From Solimonas marina (GTDB lineage Bacteria > Pseudomonadota > Gammaproteobacteria > Nevskiales > Nevskiaceae), in assembly GCF_012241385.1 (NCBI RefSeq), contig NZ_JAAVXB010000003.1, forward strand, positions 186,001-250,000: a stretch of DNA of 64,000 nt. Direction: 5' to 3'. The translations under genes were made by a program, and so were the position numbers. This document shows, one piece after another, positions 42,116-51,811 of the stretch. The first letter of the stretch is position 1, and each line of letters begins with the position of its first letter. The notes beneath the pieces are model-generated. The model saw only the letters and a list, made by a program, of their open reading frames with translations, searched no databases and was not told the DNA's origin.

Positions 42116-43141
42116 ATGACGACCGATCGTGGCGCCGCCGACTGCGCGGCCTGGCGGAGTGTCATCCAGCAGTACTGCCGCTCGTCGACGCCGCGCGCCC
42201 TGTGGCAGTTGGCAAATACCCTGATTCCGTACGCGGTGATCTGGTACCTGATTCACCTGAGCCTGGCTGTTTCGTGGTGGCTGGTGGTGCCGCTCGCGGT
42301 GCTGGCCGGTGGCTTCCTGGTTCGAACCTTCATCATCTTTCACGATTGCGGACACGGTTCGTTCTTCGGCTCGCGGCGCGCCAATGACGTGGTCGGCTTC
42401 GTCACCGGCGTGCTGACGTTCACGCCGTATTACCACTGGCGCTGGGAGCACGCGATTCATCACGGCAGCGCCGGCCGGCTCGACAAGCGCGGTACCGGCG
42501 ACGTGTGGACGATGACCGTGCGCGAATACCTGGAAGCATCGCGGGCGCGGCGTTTTGCGTACCGGCTGTCGCGCAATCCGGTGGTGCTGTTCGTTGCCGC
42601 GCCACTGCTGCAGTTTCTGGTGCTGCAGCGTGTGCCGTCACGGCGCGCGGCGGCGCGCGAGCGTCATTCGGTGTGGTGGACGAATCTGGCGCTGCTGGGC
42701 ATGGCGATCGGCCTCAGCTCGATCTTCGGCTTCGTCGACTATGCGATCGTGCAGACCATCATCGTCGGCGTTGCCGGTGCTGCCGGCATCTGGCTGTTCT
42801 ACGTGCAGCACCAGTTCGAAGAGGTGTACTGGGAGCACGGCGAAGAATGGAGCTACGTCGATGCCGCGCTGCGTGGCAGTTCGTTCTATCGGCTGCCGAA
42901 AGCGCTGCAGTGGTTCTCCGGCAATATCGGCTTTCATCACGTTCACCATCTGAGCGCGAGGATTCCGAACTACCACCTGCAACGGTGTCACGAGTCAGAG
43001 CCGATGTTCCGCGAGGTGCGGCCGCTGACGCTGCTGGCCAGCCTGAAGACGCTGCGGCTGCGGCTGTGGGACGAACAGCGGCGCAAGCTGATCGGCTTTC
43101 ATCAGCTGCGCCGCCCGTCGCGCGGACTCTCGCCGGGCTGA
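42116..43141 (+). CDS. Membrane fatty acid desaturase, DesA/omega-type
   Basis: 341 residues with helices around three histidine boxes: HDCGHGSFF (about residue 75), HWRWEHAIHHG (about 108) and HHVHHLSARIPNY (about 280). The D-C-G-H first box and H-x-x-H-H third box are those of the omega-6/omega-3 type acyl-lipid desaturases. It probably adds a second or positional double bond to membrane lipids. ATG 42116 is the start matching the family; it is distinct from the desaturase at 7.6 kb. Confidence 0.88.
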   Translation: MTTDRGAADCAAWRSVIQQYCRSSTPRALWQLANTLIPYAVIWYLIHLSLAVSWWLVVPLAVLAGGFLVRTFIIFHDCGHGSFFGSRRANDVVGFVTGVLTFTPYYHWRWEHAIHHGSAGRLDKRGTGDVWTMTVREYLEASRARRFAYRLSRNPVVLFVAAPLLQFLVLQRVPSRRAAARERHSVWWTNLALLGMAIGLSSIFGFVDYAIVQTIIVGVAGAAGIWLFYVQHQFEEVYWEHGEEWSYVDAALRGSSFYRLPKALQWFSGNIGFHHVHHLSARIPNYHLQRCHESEPMFREVRPLTLLASLKTLRLRLWDEQRRKLIGFHQLRRPSRGLSPG

Positions 43142-43178
43142 GCGCCGCGCCGGGATCGAAGCGTCGGTGCCCCGCCGC

Positions 43179-44525
43179 TCAGCGGCCGGCGCCGATCGCT
43201 TCGCGCACACCGGCCGCCAGCGCATCGGTCAGCTGCAGATCGACACGCAGGCCGACGACCCACGCATTCGGCAGGTTGCGGGTGCGCGACGGATCGCCGA
43301 ACTGATCGGGATGGATGTCGTAGATGACGTTCGGTTGCACGCGCAGCGCCGGCGTCACCTGGATGCCATAGCTCAGTTCCATCATCGGCTGCGACGCGTG
43401 CGGCGTGCCGCTGCCGCCGGAGGCTGCACGTGACAGACGCAGATTCTCCAGCGCCTCGTCGCTGTAACGCTGCTGTGTGTAGACGAAGCCCACGGTGTCG
43501 TGCGGGCGTGACGCGAACGTGCCCTTCTGCACGAATCCGACATCGAAGAACCAGTCTTCCTGCAGCGCGCCTCGGCCGGGGCCAAGCACATTGCCGAACA
43601 CGGTCAGGCCGCGGTCGCCGGATGCGTCTGGCCGCGTCAGTTGCTGCTCGAAGCGCACGAACCAGCCGCTGCGGCCGCCGCTGCGCGTCGCGTAGTCGTT
43701 GCCGCTGAGCGCGGCCGGCGTGCGGTTGGCGTCGAGCAGCGGGTCCTGATAATCGGAGGCGTCGTACCAGCCGCCGACTTCGAACATCGTCGGCAGGCGC
43801 GCGCTGGCGGCGGTGGTCTTGTAGCCGACCGCGAACGGCGTGACGACACCGGTCGCGTCGTGCGTGCTCCAGCTCAGGCCGTGCTCGCCGTCCTGCGCCT
43901 GCTTGGGGTTGACCTCATAGGCGCCGACATGCGCGTAGATCGTCGGCGTCAGCCACGCCAGCGCGTGGCCACCCCAGCTCGACACCGGCCACCAGGTGAA
44001 GCTGCTGGTGTGGAACACGAACGTCGGATTGCCGCAGGCGGCGTTGAGCTGGAAATAGTTGCACAGCTGCGAGCCGAGAAAGTGAATGTTGGCGACGGTG
44101 CGGCCGGCTTCGACGATCAGCCGGTCGCCGAGGAAATGCTGTTCCAGCGTCAGGTTCGCGAGACGCTGGCCCTGGCCGCCGTAAATCTCCTGCACCGAGG
44201 TCGTGTTGCCGAGTTCGTCGACCGACAGATTGTCGCCGTGTCGGCTCGACAGCTTCAGATGCACGGTGGCGCCCTGCCAGCCGGTCAGCTTGTCGAGATC
44301 GAAGTCGGCGCCCGCGTAGAACTGGCCGGCGTAGGCGCCGCCGGTGTCCTGGCCGCCGTGCACGTTCCAGGCCGACTCGCCGGTGTACGAGGCACCGACG
44401 TCGATGCCGTCGGCCAGTTCGGTGGCGTGCGCGGCCGGCGACAAGGCCAGTGCCGGCAGCGCCGTCAGCGCCAGGGTCAACAGCGGGCGCGCGGTTCGGC
44501 GACTGTGGTGATGGGTCGAATGCAT
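43179..44525 (-). CDS. oprB: Carbohydrate-selective outer-membrane porin, OprB family
   Basis: 448 residues: signal peptide (cleavage near AAHAT-ELA, about residue 35), then a beta-barrel with typical OprB elements (GQFYAGADFDLDKLTGWQGATVHLKL, NYFQLNAACGNPTFVF, RTRNLPNAWVVGLRVDLQL). It lets sugars cross the outer membrane. GAGGAG lies 9 bases before the ATG. It is the last gene of the fru cluster, 76 bases after fruA, so it is probably the fructose porin. Confidence 0.92.
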   Translation of the reverse strand: MHSTHHHSRRTARPLLTLALTALPALALSPAAHATELADGIDVGASYTGESAWNVHGGQDTGGAYAGQFYAGADFDLDKLTGWQGATVHLKLSSRHGDNLSVDELGNTTSVQEIYGGQGQRLANLTLEQHFLGDRLIVEAGRTVANIHFLGSQLCNYFQLNAACGNPTFVFHTSSFTWWPVSSWGGHALAWLTPTIYAHVGAYEVNPKQAQDGEHGLSWSTHDATGVVTPFAVGYKTTAASARLPTMFEVGGWYDASDYQDPLLDANRTPAALSGNDYATRSGGRSGWFVRFEQQLTRPDASGDRGLTVFGNVLGPGRGALQEDWFFDVGFVQKGTFASRPHDTVGFVYTQQRYSDEALENLRLSRAASGGSGTPHASQPMMELSYGIQVTPALRVQPNVIYDIHPDQFGDPSRTRNLPNAWVVGLRVDLQLTDALAAGVREAIGAGR

Positions 44526-44601
44526 GGGCTGCTCTCCTCGAAGCGGCGGCGCGTCATGCACGCCGTCCGTTGTGGTTGGAATCTCGGGTATCGAACGCGA
44601 C

Positions 44602-46326
44602 TCAGGCCGTGACCGGCTTCTTCAGCACGCGCAGGGCGAGGGCGGTGACCAGCGTGCCGACCACCAGCGCGATGGCGTAGACGCCAAGATGGGTGACGGC
44701 ATTCGGAATCGGCAGCACGAAGACGCCGCCATGCGGCACCTTCAGCTCGACGCCGGCGCTCATCGAGATCGCGCCGGTGATTGCCGAGCCGATCATCAGT
44801 GACGGAATCACGCGCAGCGGGTCGCGCGCCGCGAACGGAATCGCGCCTTCGGTGACGAAGGCCAGGCCGAGTACCGCGGCGGCGTTGCCGGCCTCGCGTT
44901 CCTCGTGCGTGAAGCGGTTCTTGAACCACTTCGATGCCAGTGCCAGACCGAGCGGCGGCGTCATGCCGGCGGCCATCGCCGCCGCCATCGGCGTGTAGAC
45001 CTGGCTGGCGATCAGACCGGTCGAGAACGCGTACGCGGCCTTGTTGACCGGACCGCCCATGTCGAACGCCATCATCGCGCCGAGCAGCAGGCCGAGCAGG
45101 ATGGCGCTGCTGCCCTGCATGCCGCGCAGCCAGTGGGTCAGCGCCGCCAGCACCTCGGCGACCGGGCCGCCGACCACGTACATCAGGATCAGGCCAGTCA
45201 GCAGCGTGCCGAGCACCGGCAGGATCAGCACCGGTTTCAGGCCTTCGAGATTGCGCGGCAAACGGATCGCGCGATTGAGGCCGGCGACGCCATAACCGGC
45301 GATGAAGCCGGCGACGATGCCGCCGAGAAAGCCGGCGCCAAGATTGGCGGCGACCAGGCCACCGATCATGCCCGGCGCGATGCCGGGGCGGTCGGCGATC
45401 GAATAGGCGATGTAGCCGGCCAGCGCCGGCACCATCAGCGTGAAACCGGCCTTGGCGCCGATCTGGAACAGCGTCCACGCCAGCGTGCCCTGGTGTGCGT
45501 CGTCATAGGCGTAGATGCCGCCGAGCGCGAACGCCAGCGCAATCAGCAGGCCGCCGGCGGTGACGAACGGCAGCATGAACGACACGCCGGTCATCAAATG
45601 CTTGTACGGGCCGCTGCGCTTGCCTTGCGGCTGGCCCGCCGTCTTGGTGTTGGCGGCGTCGCCGTTGCCGGTCGGCTGCCGCTGCGCTTCGGCGAACGCC
45701 TTCTTGATCAGGTCCTGACCGGCGTTGATCGCCGGCTTGGTATTGGAGCGGAACACGCGCTTGCCGCCGAAGCGCGACAGATCGACCTCGCGATCGGCGG
45801 CGATGATGACCAGATCGGCATCGCGGATTTCATCGTCGCTCAGCGGCGTCTGCGCGCCGACCGAGCCCTGGGTCTCGACGCGGATCGCGTGGCCGAGCGC
45901 GGCAGCCGCCTGCTGCAGACCTTCGGCGGCCATGAACGTGTGCGCGATGCCGGTCGGGCAGGAGGTGATGGCGACGATGCGCTGGGCGCCGCCGTCACGG
46001 TTCGGCACCGCGGTGCCCGGCGTCGCTGCACCGGCCAGGCGCTCGACGGCGCCGTCGGCATCGGCGAGTACGACGTCGAGCGTCAGTCGTTCGGTCGGGG
46101 CGTGGCCGAGGCGCGCGGCGTCATGGTCGCCGTCGCCGATCAGCAGCGCGCGGCTGCTGCCGTCGAGGTCGGACAAATCGAGCGGCGCGACGATGCCTTG
46201 CGCGCTGCGCGTTTCGACGGCGAGCGCCAGGCCACGGTCGCCGGCCGCGCGGCGCAGGGCTTCGGCGGCGAGCAGCGCTTCGGTGCTGCGCTCGTCGACG
46301 GCGATGATCGCGAAATACTGGGTCAT
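44602..46326 (-). CDS. fruA: PTS fructose-specific EIIBC
   Basis: 574 residues. A divergent EIIB' domain (1-95) is followed by an active EIIB with the phosphocysteine Cys123 in TSCPTGIAHTFMAAEGL and a membrane EIIC domain (about 235-574). It includes GVSFMLPFVTAGGLLIALAFALGGI and the sugar-binding GMTPPLGLALAS. It imports fructose as fructose-1-phosphate using phosphate from FruB. Located 23 bases downstream of fruK in the fruBKA order. Confidence 0.96.
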   Translation of the reverse strand: MTQYFAIIAVDERSTEALLAAEALRRAAGDRGLALAVETRSAQGIVAPLDLSDLDGSSRALLIGDGDHDAARLGHAPTERLTLDVVLADADGAVERLAGAATPGTAVPNRDGGAQRIVAITSCPTGIAHTFMAAEGLQQAAAALGHAIRVETQGSVGAQTPLSDDEIRDADLVIIAADREVDLSRFGGKRVFRSNTKPAINAGQDLIKKAFAEAQRQPTGNGDAANTKTAGQPQGKRSGPYKHLMTGVSFMLPFVTAGGLLIALAFALGGIYAYDDAHQGTLAWTLFQIGAKAGFTLMVPALAGYIAYSIADRPGIAPGMIGGLVAANLGAGFLGGIVAGFIAGYGVAGLNRAIRLPRNLEGLKPVLILPVLGTLLTGLILMYVVGGPVAEVLAALTHWLRGMQGSSAILLGLLLGAMMAFDMGGPVNKAAYAFSTGLIASQVYTPMAAAMAAGMTPPLGLALASKWFKNRFTHEEREAGNAAAVLGLAFVTEGAIPFAARDPLRVIPSLMIGSAITGAISMSAGVELKVPHGGVFVLPIPNAVTHLGVYAIALVVGTLVTALALRVLKKPVTA

Positions 46327-46349
46327 ATCGGTTCTCCTCCGGGCGTCGC

Positions 46350-47303
46350 TCAGGCGAGCCGTTCGATGACGGTCGCGGCGGCGTATTCGTGTACGACGTT
46401 CGGTTGCGGCAGGCGCGCGCCTTCGCAGCCGAGCTTGGCGACGGCAAAGGCGACGGCGCGGCGTGCCAGCGCTTCGAGATCCAGCTCGTCGAGCAGCGCG
46501 CTGGTCAGGCCGGCGACCATCGCATCGCCGGCGCCGACGCTGCTGCCGTCGGCGATGCGCGGTGGCCGCGCCAGCAGGGCGTCGTCGCCGCGCACGAACA
46601 GCGCACCGTCGGCGCCCATCGAGATCGCCACCAGGCCGATGTCGCGCGCCAGCAGGCCGCGTGCGGCGCCGAGCAGGGCGGCGCGATCGGGCAGCGCATG
46701 GCCGGCCCAGGCTTCGAGCTCGTGGCGGTTCGGCTTGATCGCGTACGGCCGTGCGTGGCGCGGCGCGGCGAGCGCGGCGGCCAGCGGCGCGCCGCTGGTG
46801 TCGAGCACCACGCGCGCGCCGACCGCACTGGCCTGTGCCTGCAGACGCGCCCAGGCGTCGTCGGCGATGCCCGGCGGCAGGCTGCCGGCCAGCACCACCG
46901 GCATGCCGGGCCGCAGGACGTCGGCGAGCTGTGCGCTGATCATGTCGAACTCGACGCCGCCGAGCGTCAGGCCCGGCAGGTTGATGTCAGTCGTCCAGCC
47001 GGTTTCCTGCTCGACCAGTTTGACGTTGGTCCGCGTGTCGCCGGGCAGGCGGATGCAGCGGTCGACGATGTCGCGCGCCGCGAACAAGGCGTCGAAGCTC
47101 GCGGCGTTGTCGCGGCCGAGCGCACCGAGCGCGGCGGTGGCGACGCCCCAGTCGGCGAGACAGGCGGCGACGTTGATGCCCTTGCCGCCGGCGTTGACGC
47201 GCACCGCGCGCGCGCGGTGCACGCTGCCCGGCCGCAGGCGATCGAGGGTGATGGTCTGGTCGAGCGCCGGGTTCAGCGTGACGGTGGCGACGGCGGCGTT
47301 CAT
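46350..47303 (-). CDS. fruK: 1-phosphofructokinase
   Basis: 317 residues of the PfkB family: N-terminal VTLNPALDQTITLDRLRPG, the GGKGINVAACLADWG signature and C-terminal DGSSVGAGDAMVAGL with the catalytic Asp. It converts fructose-1-phosphate to fructose-1,6-bisphosphate. The ATG overlaps the fruB stop by four bases (ATGA). Confidence 0.96.
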   Translation of the reverse strand: MNAAVATVTLNPALDQTITLDRLRPGSVHRARAVRVNAGGKGINVAACLADWGVATAALGALGRDNAASFDALFAARDIVDRCIRLPGDTRTNVKLVEQETGWTTDINLPGLTLGGVEFDMISAQLADVLRPGMPVVLAGSLPPGIADDAWARLQAQASAVGARVVLDTSGAPLAAALAAPRHARPYAIKPNRHELEAWAGHALPDRAALLGAARGLLARDIGLVAISMGADGALFVRGDDALLARPPRIADGSSVGAGDAMVAGLTSALLDELDLEALARRAVAFAVAKLGCEGARLPQPNVVHEYAAATVIERLA

Positions 47304-49810
47304 GCGTCGGCTCCATCGAGCGCGCGCACCTGCGCGGCGGTCTCGCAATCGAGCGCCCGCTGCGCCAGCGCGCGCAGCGCCGTCAGTTCGGTGCCGCGCA
47401 GCCGCGCCTTGACCGCCGGGATGTCGCGCGGCGTCATCGACAGTTCGTGCACGCCGAGGCCGGTCAGCAGCGCCGCGCCATAGGCGTCGCCGGCGAGGCC
47501 GCCGCAGACGCCGACCCAGCGACCATGGCGCTCGGCGCCTTCGACGGTCATGCGGATCAGGCGCAGCACCGCCGGATGCAGGCTGTCGGCCTCGCCGGCC
47601 AGTTCCGGGTTCTGCCGGTCGATGGCCAGTGCGTACTGCGTGAGGTCGTTGGTGCCGACCGAGAAGAAGTCGGCATGGCGCGCCAGCGCGTCGGCCTGGA
47701 TCGCCGCGGCCGGCACCTCGATCATGATGCCGAGCGGTACTTCCGGCGCATCGAGTTCGGTGCGGATGCGCGCGCAGGTTTCGCGCAGGCTGACAATCTC
47801 CGGCACCGAGGTGATCATCGGGAACATGATCGACAGCTGGGCGCCGGCCTTGGCGGCGCGATACAGCGCGCGCAACTGCGGTTCGAGCAGGTCGGCGCGG
47901 CGCAGCAGCAGGCGCGCGCCGCGCACGCCGAGAAACGGGTTGTCCTCGTGTGGCAGTTCCAGGTGCGCGACCTGCTTGTCGCCGCCGATGTCGAGCGCGC
48001 GAACGATCAGCGGTCGTTCGTCGAGCGCGCGCGCCATCGCCAGATAGGTTTCGTACTGCTCGTCCTCGCTCGGCGTGCTGCCGCGTTCGAGGAACAGGAA
48101 TTCGGTGCGCATCAGGCCGACGCCCTCGGCGCCCTGCGACAGCGCCAGCGACACCTGATCCGGCAGGTTGACGTTGGCAGCGATGTCGACGCGATGGCCG
48201 TCACGCGTGGTCGCCGGCTGGCTGCGCTGTTCGGCTTCGCGGGCACGCGCCTTCTGCTGTTCGTCGATATAGGCGCGCGCGGCGTCGAGGTCGGCGGCCG
48301 ACGGATTCAGATAGAGGCAACCGCTCTGGCCGTCGATGATCGCGGTCGCGCCCTCGGCGACATCGAGCAGGCCGGCACCGCCGGCGACCAGCGCCGGCAC
48401 GCCGAGCGTGCGCGACAGGATCGCGGTGTGCGAGGTCGGGCCACCGTGCGCAGTGGCGAGGCCGACGACGCGTTGCGGATCGAGGTTGGCGGTATCCGAC
48501 GGCGACAGATCGGTGGCGATCAGGATGCACGGTGCGTCCGGTAACTGTTCCAGCGTGCCGCCGGTCAGCGTCGGGTCGATGTGGCCGAGCACGCGGCGGC
48601 CGACATCGCGCAGGTCGGCGGCGCGGCCGGCGAGCACCGCGTTGCCGAGTGCGGCGAGCTTGGCCGCCATGCGTTCGACGGCCTGGTTCCAGGCCCAGGC
48701 CACGCCATGGCCCTCGACCATCAACTGGCAGGTCAGGGTGATCAGGTCGGTGTCGTTGAGCAGCTCGGCCTGGGCGCGGAAGATGCCGGCGTCGCCGGCG
48801 CCGAGACGGCGACCGGTGTCGTCCTCGATCGCCTTGAGCTGCAGACGCGTCGCGCGCAGCGCTTCGTGCAGCAGTGCGCCGCCGTCACTCAGCGACACCG
48901 GCTGGTCGGGCACCACGCCTTCGGAGGCCGACAGCTTGTGCACGGTGCCGATCGCCAGGCCCGGGCTGGCGCCGATGCCGACCACCGCCGGCTGCGCCTC
49001 GGGCGCCTTCCAGCCCTGCGCCGGCATCGCGCGGCGGCGCGCGGCGAGTTCGGCGTCGGCCTTCTCCTGCGCGGTCAGGCTGTTGATGACGGTCTTCAGG
49101 CGCGCCAGTGCGGCGGCGGCGTCGTGGCCGTCGGCCGACAGCACGATGCTGTCGCCGGCGCGCAGACCCAGGCCAAGCAGCGCGACCAGATTCTTGGCGT
49201 CGGCCAGCTGATTGCCGGCGCGCACCTGCACGCGCGACGCGTAGCTGCGGGCGATCTCGACCCAGCGCGTCGCCGGGCGCGCGTGCAGGCCGGCCGGGTA
49301 GGCGACGGTCCATTCGTAGCGTTCGGCGAGATCGGCGGCGGGCTTGCCGCCGGCCTGGGCCGGCGTGTCCTCGCTCAGGGCGCCGACGATGTCCTGTTCG
49401 CGATCGGTGACGAACAGTGAGACCAGCCGCGAGCGGTCCTGGATCAGCCGCGTGAGACGGCGCAGCACGGTGATGTGCGCGTCCGACTGTGCGGCGATCG
49501 CCACCACCAGATGCGCATGCTGGCCCGGATTCCATTCGACGCCACCCGGAACCTGCAGCACCGCGATGCCGCTGCGATGCACCAGGTGGCGGTCCTCGCC
49601 CATGCCGTGCGGAATCGCCACGCCCTCGCCGAGAAACGTGTTCGCGACCGCTTCGCGGCGGACCATGCTGTCGGCATAGGCGGCATCGACGCAGCCGCCG
49701 GCGACCAGCATCTGCGCGGCTTGGCGGATCGCATCTTCCTTGCTGCCCGGCTTGGCGCGGAGCAACACGAGTTCCCGCGCCAGCAGCGCAGGCTCTGAGC
49801 CGTTCGTCAT
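47300..49810 (-). CDS. fruB: Multiphosphoryl transfer protein, EIIA-HPr-EI fusion
   Basis: 836 residues with three domains: EIIA-Fru (1-150, phospho-His68 in GVAIPHGMGE), HPr (about 165-255, His176 in AGLHARPA) and enzyme I (about 275-836, His461 in HGGPTSHTAIL; active-site Cys in GVCGGLAGD). It carries phosphate from PEP to FruA, so this fructose system needs no separate ptsHI. The EI motif has Gly where Glu is common after the Cys-Gly pair. GGAGGAG lies 8 bases before ATG. First gene of fruBKA-oprB, under a FruR operator. Confidence 0.97.
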   Translation of the reverse strand: MTNGSEPALLARELVLLRAKPGSKEDAIRQAAQMLVAGGCVDAAYADSMVRREAVANTFLGEGVAIPHGMGEDRHLVHRSGIAVLQVPGGVEWNPGQHAHLVVAIAAQSDAHITVLRRLTRLIQDRSRLVSLFVTDREQDIVGALSEDTPAQAGGKPAADLAERYEWTVAYPAGLHARPATRWVEIARSYASRVQVRAGNQLADAKNLVALLGLGLRAGDSIVLSADGHDAAAALARLKTVINSLTAQEKADAELAARRRAMPAQGWKAPEAQPAVVGIGASPGLAIGTVHKLSASEGVVPDQPVSLSDGGALLHEALRATRLQLKAIEDDTGRRLGAGDAGIFRAQAELLNDTDLITLTCQLMVEGHGVAWAWNQAVERMAAKLAALGNAVLAGRAADLRDVGRRVLGHIDPTLTGGTLEQLPDAPCILIATDLSPSDTANLDPQRVVGLATAHGGPTSHTAILSRTLGVPALVAGGAGLLDVAEGATAIIDGQSGCLYLNPSAADLDAARAYIDEQQKARAREAEQRSQPATTRDGHRVDIAANVNLPDQVSLALSQGAEGVGLMRTEFLFLERGSTPSEDEQYETYLAMARALDERPLIVRALDIGGDKQVAHLELPHEDNPFLGVRGARLLLRRADLLEPQLRALYRAAKAGAQLSIMFPMITSVPEIVSLRETCARIRTELDAPEVPLGIMIEVPAAAIQADALARHADFFSVGTNDLTQYALAIDRQNPELAGEADSLHPAVLRLIRMTVEGAERHGRWVGVCGGLAGDAYGAALLTGLGVHELSMTPRDIPAVKARLRGTELTALRALAQRALDCETAAQVRALDGADA

Positions 49811-49845
49811 CGGGAGACTCCTCCGTCTCGTTTTCTGGAACTATA

Positions 49846-49872
49846 TGAAAACGTTTTCAGTCCATGTGTCAA
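49846..49872 (-). promoter_or_regulatory. fruB promoter region with perfect FruR operator
   Basis: TGAAAACGTTTTCA (49846-49859) is a perfect 14-bp palindrome of the LacI/GalR type with the central CG, similar to known Pseudomonas FruR sites. TTGACA on the reverse strand (49872-49867) serves as a likely fruB -35, placing the operator across the spacer and -10 region. No ideal 17-bp-spaced -10 was found. Confidence 0.75.
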
Positions 49873-49965
49873 CCGAGGCTGGATTACCTTTATGAAATTG
49901 CGTATAAAATGATCGACGAACGGAGGAGATCGCCCATGCGTTGCGCAATGATTCCGACGGTTTAC

Positions 49966-49979
49966 TGGAATCGTTCTCA
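49966..49979 (+). promoter_or_regulatory. Second, imperfect FruR operator
   Basis: TGGAATCGTTCTCA differs from the perfect operator 120 bp away at three positions and directly abuts the fruR start codon, suggesting autorepression of fruR by roadblock or looping with the fruB operator. Confidence 0.55.
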
Positions 49980-50984
49980 GTGAGTGTCAGCATACGGGAC
50001 GTGGCTCGCGTCGCCGGCGTTTCGGTGGCGACGGTGTCGCGCGCGCTCGGCAACGGACCGGTCAGCGACGCGCTGCGCGCGCAGGTCGAGGCCGCGGTCA
50101 AGGCCACCGGCTATCACCCGAACCTGTCGGCGCGGCGCCTGCGCTCGCAGCGCAGCGGCACGATCGGTCTGGTCGTCGCCGACATTCGCAATCCGTTCTT
50201 CACCGCCGTCGCGCACGCCGCCGAGGACGCCGCCTACCGCGCCGGTCTGCGCCTGATTCTCTGCAACACCGAAGAAGACCCGGCGCGCGAGGCGATCTAT
50301 CTGGGTTTGATGCAGGAGGAACGCGTCAGCGGCCTGCTGTTCGCGCCGACGCGGCTGACGCAGAAGGAACTGCCGCGGCAGCGCTTCGCCTATCCGGTGG
50401 TGCTGATCGACCGCACCGGACCGAACAGCGCACACGACAGCGTCACGCTCGACAATCACGCGGCGATGGGCGCGCTGATCGACCATCTCGTCGAGCAGGG
50501 CTACCGCCGTATCGGCGGCCTGTTCGGCAAGACCAGCAATACCGGTGTCGAACGTCGCAACGGCTATCTGGCCGGCATGCTCGCGCACGGCCTGACGCCC
50601 GACTATCGCGAAGTCGCACCGTCGGCCGTCGCCGCGCATGCCGAGGCCACGCAATGGCTGGCGCGCGGCGATCGCCCGGAAGCGCTGGTCACCAGCAACA
50701 GCCTGTTGATGACCGGTGCGATGAAGGCGGCGCGCGAGGCCGGACTGCGCATCCCCGAGCAACTGGCGCTGGCCGGCTTCGACAACGAAAGCTGGACCGA
50801 GCTGGTCGAACCGGGCATTACCGTCATCGAGCAACCGGTCGAGGAAATCGGCCGGACGGCGATGAACCTGCTGCTCGAACGCCTGCAGAATCCGGCGCTG
50901 CCGGTGCGCAAACTGGTGCTCGGCGGGCGCTGCATCGTGCGCGGTTCGACACAGGCGCGCGCTTCGATGGCGGGTGTGGCATGA
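49980..50984 (+). CDS. fruR: LacI-family fructose repressor
   Basis: 334 residues. The helix-turn-helix VSIRDVARVAGVSVATVSRALGN and hinge ARRLRSQRSGTIGLVV are followed by a periplasmic-binding-like sensor domain. Divergent from fruBKA with two operators in the gap, so it most likely represses the fructose genes until fructose-1-phosphate is present. GTG 49980 is chosen because it starts at the canonical V-S-I-x-D-V-A. It overlaps the next gene by four bases (ATGA). Confidence 0.9.
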   Translation: MSVSIRDVARVAGVSVATVSRALGNGPVSDALRAQVEAAVKATGYHPNLSARRLRSQRSGTIGLVVADIRNPFFTAVAHAAEDAAYRAGLRLILCNTEEDPAREAIYLGLMQEERVSGLLFAPTRLTQKELPRQRFAYPVVLIDRTGPNSAHDSVTLDNHAAMGALIDHLVEQGYRRIGGLFGKTSNTGVERRNGYLAGMLAHGLTPDYREVAPSAVAAHAEATQWLARGDRPEALVTSNSLLMTGAMKAAREAGLRIPEQLALAGFDNESWTELVEPGITVIEQPVEEIGRTAMNLLLERLQNPALPVRKLVLGGRCIVRGSTQARASMAGVA

Positions 50985-51802
50985 GCCGACGCATCAGTCG
51001 CGATACGCGCTTGTGCATGTCGCTGTCGGCGCGACCCGGCAACTTCGGTACACGCTTTCACAACCACCTGTACGAGGCCTTGGACCTCGACTACGTCTAC
51101 AAGGCGTTCACGACCACCGATCTGCCGGCGGCGATCGGCGGCATCCGCGCACTGGGTATCCGCGGTTGCGCGATTTCGATGCCGTTCAAGGAAGCCTGCA
51201 TCCCGCTGCTCGACGCGCTCGCCGAATCGGCGGCGGCGATCGACTCGGTGAACACCATCGTCAACGACGCCGGTCATCTGCGCGGCTACAACACCGACTA
51301 CCTCGCCGTACGCCAGTTGCTCGACGAACACGGCGTGTCGCCGCAGACCTCGTTTGCGCTGCGTGGCAGCGGCGGCATGGCCAAGGCCGTCGCCTGCGCA
51401 CTGCGCGATGCGGGTTTCCAGGACGGCGTGATCGTCGCGCGCAACGAGGCAGCCGGCCGACGTCTGGCCGAAACCTGCGGCTACGAATGGACGCCCGAAC
51501 TCGGCGCACGGCGGCCGCAGATGCTCGTCAACGTCACGCCGATCGGCATGAGCGGTGGCGCCGACGCCGATGCGCTGGCCTTCGACGAAGCGGCGATCGG
51601 TGCGGCGCAGCGCGTCTTCGACGTCGTCGCACTGCCGGCCGAAACGCCGCTGATCCGCGCCGCGCGGGCGCGCGGGATCGCGACCATCAGCGGTGCCGAC
51701 GTCATCGTTCTGCAGGCGCTTGAACAGTTTGCGCTGTATACCGGCGTGCGGCCGAGTCCGGCGCAGGTCCGCTCAGCCGCCGCGCACGCGCGCGGCGGCT
51801 GA
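50981..51802 (+). CDS. Shikimate 5-dehydrogenase-like protein
   Basis: 273 residues: substrate domain with FHNHLYEALDLDYVY, ISMPFKEACIP (catalytic Lys), SVNTIVND and NTDYLAV (catalytic Asp), then an NAD(P) domain with ALRGSGGMAKAVACAL. These motifs place it in the AroE/YdiB superfamily, in a divergent branch: the usual S-K-S-x-x-P-x-x-H start is replaced by SLSARPGNFGTRFHN. It may reduce another substrate than dehydroshikimate. Its coupling to fruR is unexpected for aromatic amino-acid synthesis. Confidence 0.85.
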   Translation: MSRRISRDTRLCMSLSARPGNFGTRFHNHLYEALDLDYVYKAFTTTDLPAAIGGIRALGIRGCAISMPFKEACIPLLDALAESAAAIDSVNTIVNDAGHLRGYNTDYLAVRQLLDEHGVSPQTSFALRGSGGMAKAVACALRDAGFQDGVIVARNEAAGRRLAETCGYEWTPELGARRPQMLVNVTPIGMSGGADADALAFDEAAIGAAQRVFDVVALPAETPLIRAARARGIATISGADVIVLQALEQFALYTGVRPSPAQVRSAAAHARGG

Positions 51803-51811
51803 GCGCCGCGT

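Noticed and set aside
41958-42119. 53-codon frame ending in an ATGA overlap with the desaturase
   Set aside because: Attractive as a coupled leader gene, but there is no ribosome binding site, the composition is biased and no motif is seen; kept only as a note in the gap entry.
44905-47412. 835-codon forward frame across fruA and fruK
   Set aside because: Antisense of fruA/fruK; Arg/Gly/Ala-rich with no motifs.
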